A stretch of 7,596 nucleotides of DNA from Actinomycetes bacterium (GTDB taxonomy: Bacteria > Actinomycetota > Acidimicrobiia > Acidimicrobiales > RAAP-2), in assembly GCA_021805305.1 (NCBI GenBank), contig JAJZFO010000134.1, positions 1 through 7,596 on the forward strand, in the 5' to 3' direction. A program made the position numbers and the translations under genes. This document shows, piece after piece, positions 6,658 to 7,596 of the stretch. The notes beneath the pieces are model-generated. The model was not told the origin of the DNA. It was given only the letters and a program-made list of their open reading frames with translations, and searched no databases. Each line of letters begins with the position of its first letter. Position 1 is the stretch's first letter.

Positions 6658-7100
6658 CGCGCGGAGATTACGCAAGTCGCGCATTGTTGAGCCTGGCCCT
6701 GGGCGCCGACTTGTCGACCCCGACGTCGGTGCGCGACCTCGCCGAGCGCACCGGACTCCCCCAGCCCTACCTGGAGCAGATTCTGCTGATCCTAAAGGGG
6801 GTGGGCCTCGTGCGCTCCAAGCGCGGCGTGGGCGGGGGCTACGTCCTCGCGCGCGACGCCCAGGACATCACGCTGGCCGAAATCGTCGCGGCGGTCGACG
6901 GACCCATCGTCGCCGGCGACTTCGGCGAGCCCCACCGCGACGGTGCCTGCGACCACGAAGGACAGTGCGTCCTCCTGGCGGTGTGGGCCGACGTGGGCAA
7001 TCACATGCGCGAGCACCTCGCGAGCTTCACCCTGGCCGACATGGTCCAACAGGCGCGCGGACTCCAGCCGAAACGGCGACCGCACGAGCCCGTATCGTGA
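6645..7100 (+). CDS. Rrf2 family transcriptional regulator with a two-cysteine cluster site
   Basis: A DNA-binding regulator of the Rrf2 family (IscR, NsrR, RsrR, CymR relatives), 151 aa, normal length. The N-terminus MRVSTRGDYASRALLSLAL is the family hallmark and fixes the GTG start. A winged helix-turn-helix follows: TSVRDLAERTGLPQPYLEQILLIL (about 27-50) is the recognition region, and VRSKRGVGGGYVLAR (56-70) is the wing. A dimerisation helix lies near the C-terminus. In IscR, three cysteines (C92, C98, C104) and H107 hold a 2Fe-2S cluster. Here only two remain, C102 and C108 in ACDHEGQCVLLAVW; the first position is Pro96 and the His position is Leu111. D8 is present, as in NsrR, where the N-terminal Asp is a ligand. 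A cluster with mixed Cys/carboxylate ligation, as in RsrR or NsrR, is possible but unproven. It is divergent from bpa (73-base gap) and upstream of a sigma factor gene; targets are unknown. Confidence 0.92.
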   Translation: MRVSTRGDYASRALLSLALGADLSTPTSVRDLAERTGLPQPYLEQILLILKGVGLVRSKRGVGGGYVLARDAQDITLAEIVAAVDGPIVAGDFGEPHRDGACDHEGQCVLLAVWADVGNHMREHLASFTLADMVQQARGLQPKRRPHEPVS

Positions 7101-7108
7101 GTGTTTTT
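7083..7108 (+). terminator. Possible weak intrinsic terminator after the Rrf2 gene
   Basis: CACGA (7083-7087) can pair with TCGTG (7095-7099) across a 7-base loop. Four bases later comes a run of five T (7104-7108). The stem is short and overlaps the stop codon (7098-7100), so a translating ribosome would hinder folding. It is the only hairpin plus T-run visible between the Rrf2 and sigma genes. Confidence 0.3.
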
Positions 7109-7122
7109 AAGACCTCATTAAA

Positions 7123-7156
7123 TTGAACTCGGGACGCCACTACTACGTGGTAAATT
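7123..7156 (+). promoter_or_regulatory. Promoter region of the sigma factor gene
   Basis: The stretch from about 7101 to 7165 is strikingly AT-rich against its surroundings. TAAATT (7151-7156), preceded by TG one base away (7148-7149), looks like an extended -10 element. TTGAAC (7123-7128) resembles a -35 but is 22 bases away, too far for a standard pair, so either the -10 works alone through the TGn extension or the two belong to different promoters. A start near 7163 would give a leader of about 55 bases before the GTG at 7218. Confidence 0.4.
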
Positions 7157-7161
7157 AGTTA
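7141..7161. repeat. Two adjoining imperfect palindromes over the sigma gene -10 region
   Basis: TACTACGTGGTA (7141-7152) is palindromic about its central ACGT except for one T/G pair. It runs into TAAATTAGTTA (7151-7161), also nearly palindromic. Together they cover the proposed extended -10. They are plausible operator half-sites for a regulator of the sigma gene, but short AT-rich palindromes also arise by chance. Confidence 0.3.
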
Positions 7162-7177
7162 TGCGACCGTAGGAGAA

Positions 7178-7255
7178 ATGCCCCTGGGTCGAGCGCACCT
7201 CACGCGAAGGAGTTGCCGTGAACACACCCCGCCGAACGACTGTCAACACCAATGA
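7178..7255 (+). other. Possible small upstream frame overlapping the sigma gene start
   Basis: AGGAG (7171-7175) lies two bases before an ATG at 7178 that opens a 25-codon frame ending in TGA at 7253-7255. It is out of phase with the sigma gene and crosses its GTG and Shine-Dalgarno sequence. If translated it would compete with sigma translation. The Shine-Dalgarno spacing is too short for strong initiation, and the peptide has no recognisable character, so it may be incidental. Confidence 0.2.
7206..7212 (+). promoter_or_regulatory. Ribosome-binding site of the sigma factor gene
   Basis: GAAGGAG ends five bases before the GTG at 7218. It decides the start: the frame is closed upstream by a TAG at 7170-7172, with no ATG, GTG or TTG in phase between. 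Confidence 0.8.
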
Positions 7256-7596
7256 CATGCTGGGCCTCCTCATGCGAGACCTCGACCGTTACCCCATGCC
7301 CAACTACGACGAACAGGTAGAGCTGGCCAAGCGCGTCACGGCCGGCGACGAAGAGGCGAAGAAGCAGATGGTGGCGGCCAACCTGCGCCTCGTGCTGCAC
7401 TGGGCCCGACGCTACCAGGACCGCGGCGTGGAGATGGTCGACCTCGTCCAGGAGGGCACCTTCGGACTCCTGCGCGCCGTCGAGAAGTTCGACTGGGAGC
7501 GCGGTTTTAAGTTCTCGACCTACGCCACCTGGTGGATTCGCCAGGCCCTGCAGCGCGCCGTCCAGCAACACGGTCGCACGATCCGTATCCCCCTCG
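7218..7596 (+). CDS. Sigma-70 family RNA polymerase sigma factor, N-terminal part
   Basis: The first 126 residues of a group 1/2 type sigma factor; the gene runs off the right edge. It directs RNA polymerase to promoters. Region 1.2 is seen from about 13 ([20 protein letters not shown], then QVELAKRV). Regions 2.1-2.2 cover about 51-90 ([36 protein letters not shown]). Regions 2.3-2.4 cover about 91-125 ([19 protein letters not shown], then GRTIRIPL). The aromatic melting residues Y102, W105 and W106 are present. The -10-reading Gln (E. coli Q437) is kept as Q109, while the position of E. coli T440 is Q112 rather than Thr. There is no acidic region 1.1 extension, since region 1.2 begins within 15 residues, so this may be a group 2 (SigB/HrdD-like) factor rather than the primary one; the missing C-terminal regions 3-4 would help decide. 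GTG start with a strong Shine-Dalgarno sequence. Confidence 0.95.
   Translation, partial: MNTPRRTTVNTNDMLGLLMRDLDRYPMPNYDEQVELAKRVTAGDEEAKKQMVAANLRLVLHWARRYQDRGVEMVDLVQEGTFGLLRAVEKFDWERGFKFSTYATWWIRQALQRAVQQHGRTIRIPL

Noticed and set aside
6620..6660. Possible bpa promoter: TAGACA (6657-6652, minus strand) with TCTATC or TATCGG downstream
   Set aside because: The spacer is 15 with a poor -10, or 17 with a worse one, and the TAGACA is explained as one arm of the dyad; too weak to list as a promoter.
6047..7126. A 359-codon plus-strand frame crossing bpa and the Rrf2 gene
   Set aside because: It is antisense to Bpa and out of phase with Rrf2, both of which are secure family matches; its second half is Arg/Pro-rich, as expected of a shadow frame.
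1..7596. Mobile elements, CRISPR arrays, tRNA or rRNA genes, riboswitches
   Set aside because: I looked for transposase, integrase or phage protein signatures, regularly spaced direct repeats and recognisable RNA gene sequences, and saw none; gene content is core chromosomal and gaps are too short to hold most of these.

Overview
The window looks like ordinary chromosomal DNA from a GC-rich actinobacterium (Actinomycetota). Four things point there: frequent GTG starts, strong G/C preference at third codon positions, a DnaE1-type polymerase very close to the mycobacterial one, and a recognisable bacterial proteasome activator (Bpa/PafE), a family tied to the Pup-proteasome system of actinobacteria. 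A deep-branching class such as Acidimicrobiia is plausible, but that is inference. I see no insertion sequences, phage genes, tRNA or rRNA genes, CRISPR repeats or attachment sites.

Layout. At the left edge, two plus-strand genes overlap by 4 bases: the C-terminal half of a YyaL/SPATA20-like thioredoxin-domain protein and an unrecognised 241-aa protein. They meet, tail to tail with only 5 bases between, a minus-strand block read from right to left: bpa (about 6571-6065), dnaE (5983-2423) and an unrecognised 223-aa protein (2382-1711). The last has its own good promoter in the 40-base gap after dnaE. To the right, an Rrf2-family regulator is divergent from bpa and appears to be leaderless. After a 117-base, locally AT-rich promoter region comes the start of a sigma-70 family sigma factor, cut by the window end. 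No gene-free stretch exceeds 300 bases.

How it fits together. The genes are mostly housekeeping: the replicative polymerase, which keeps all nine PHP metal-site residues and so probably its own proofreading; an ATP-independent proteasome gate opener; a probable redox or iron-sulfur/NO-sensing regulator; and a sigma factor. I found no new multi-gene system. The best second looks are an imperfect dyad centred on the start of the Rrf2 gene (possible autoregulation), the reduced two-cysteine cluster site of that regulator, the GTYL tail of Bpa, a DnaE clamp motif lacking its glutamine, and dyads plus an overlapping small upstream frame before the sigma gene.
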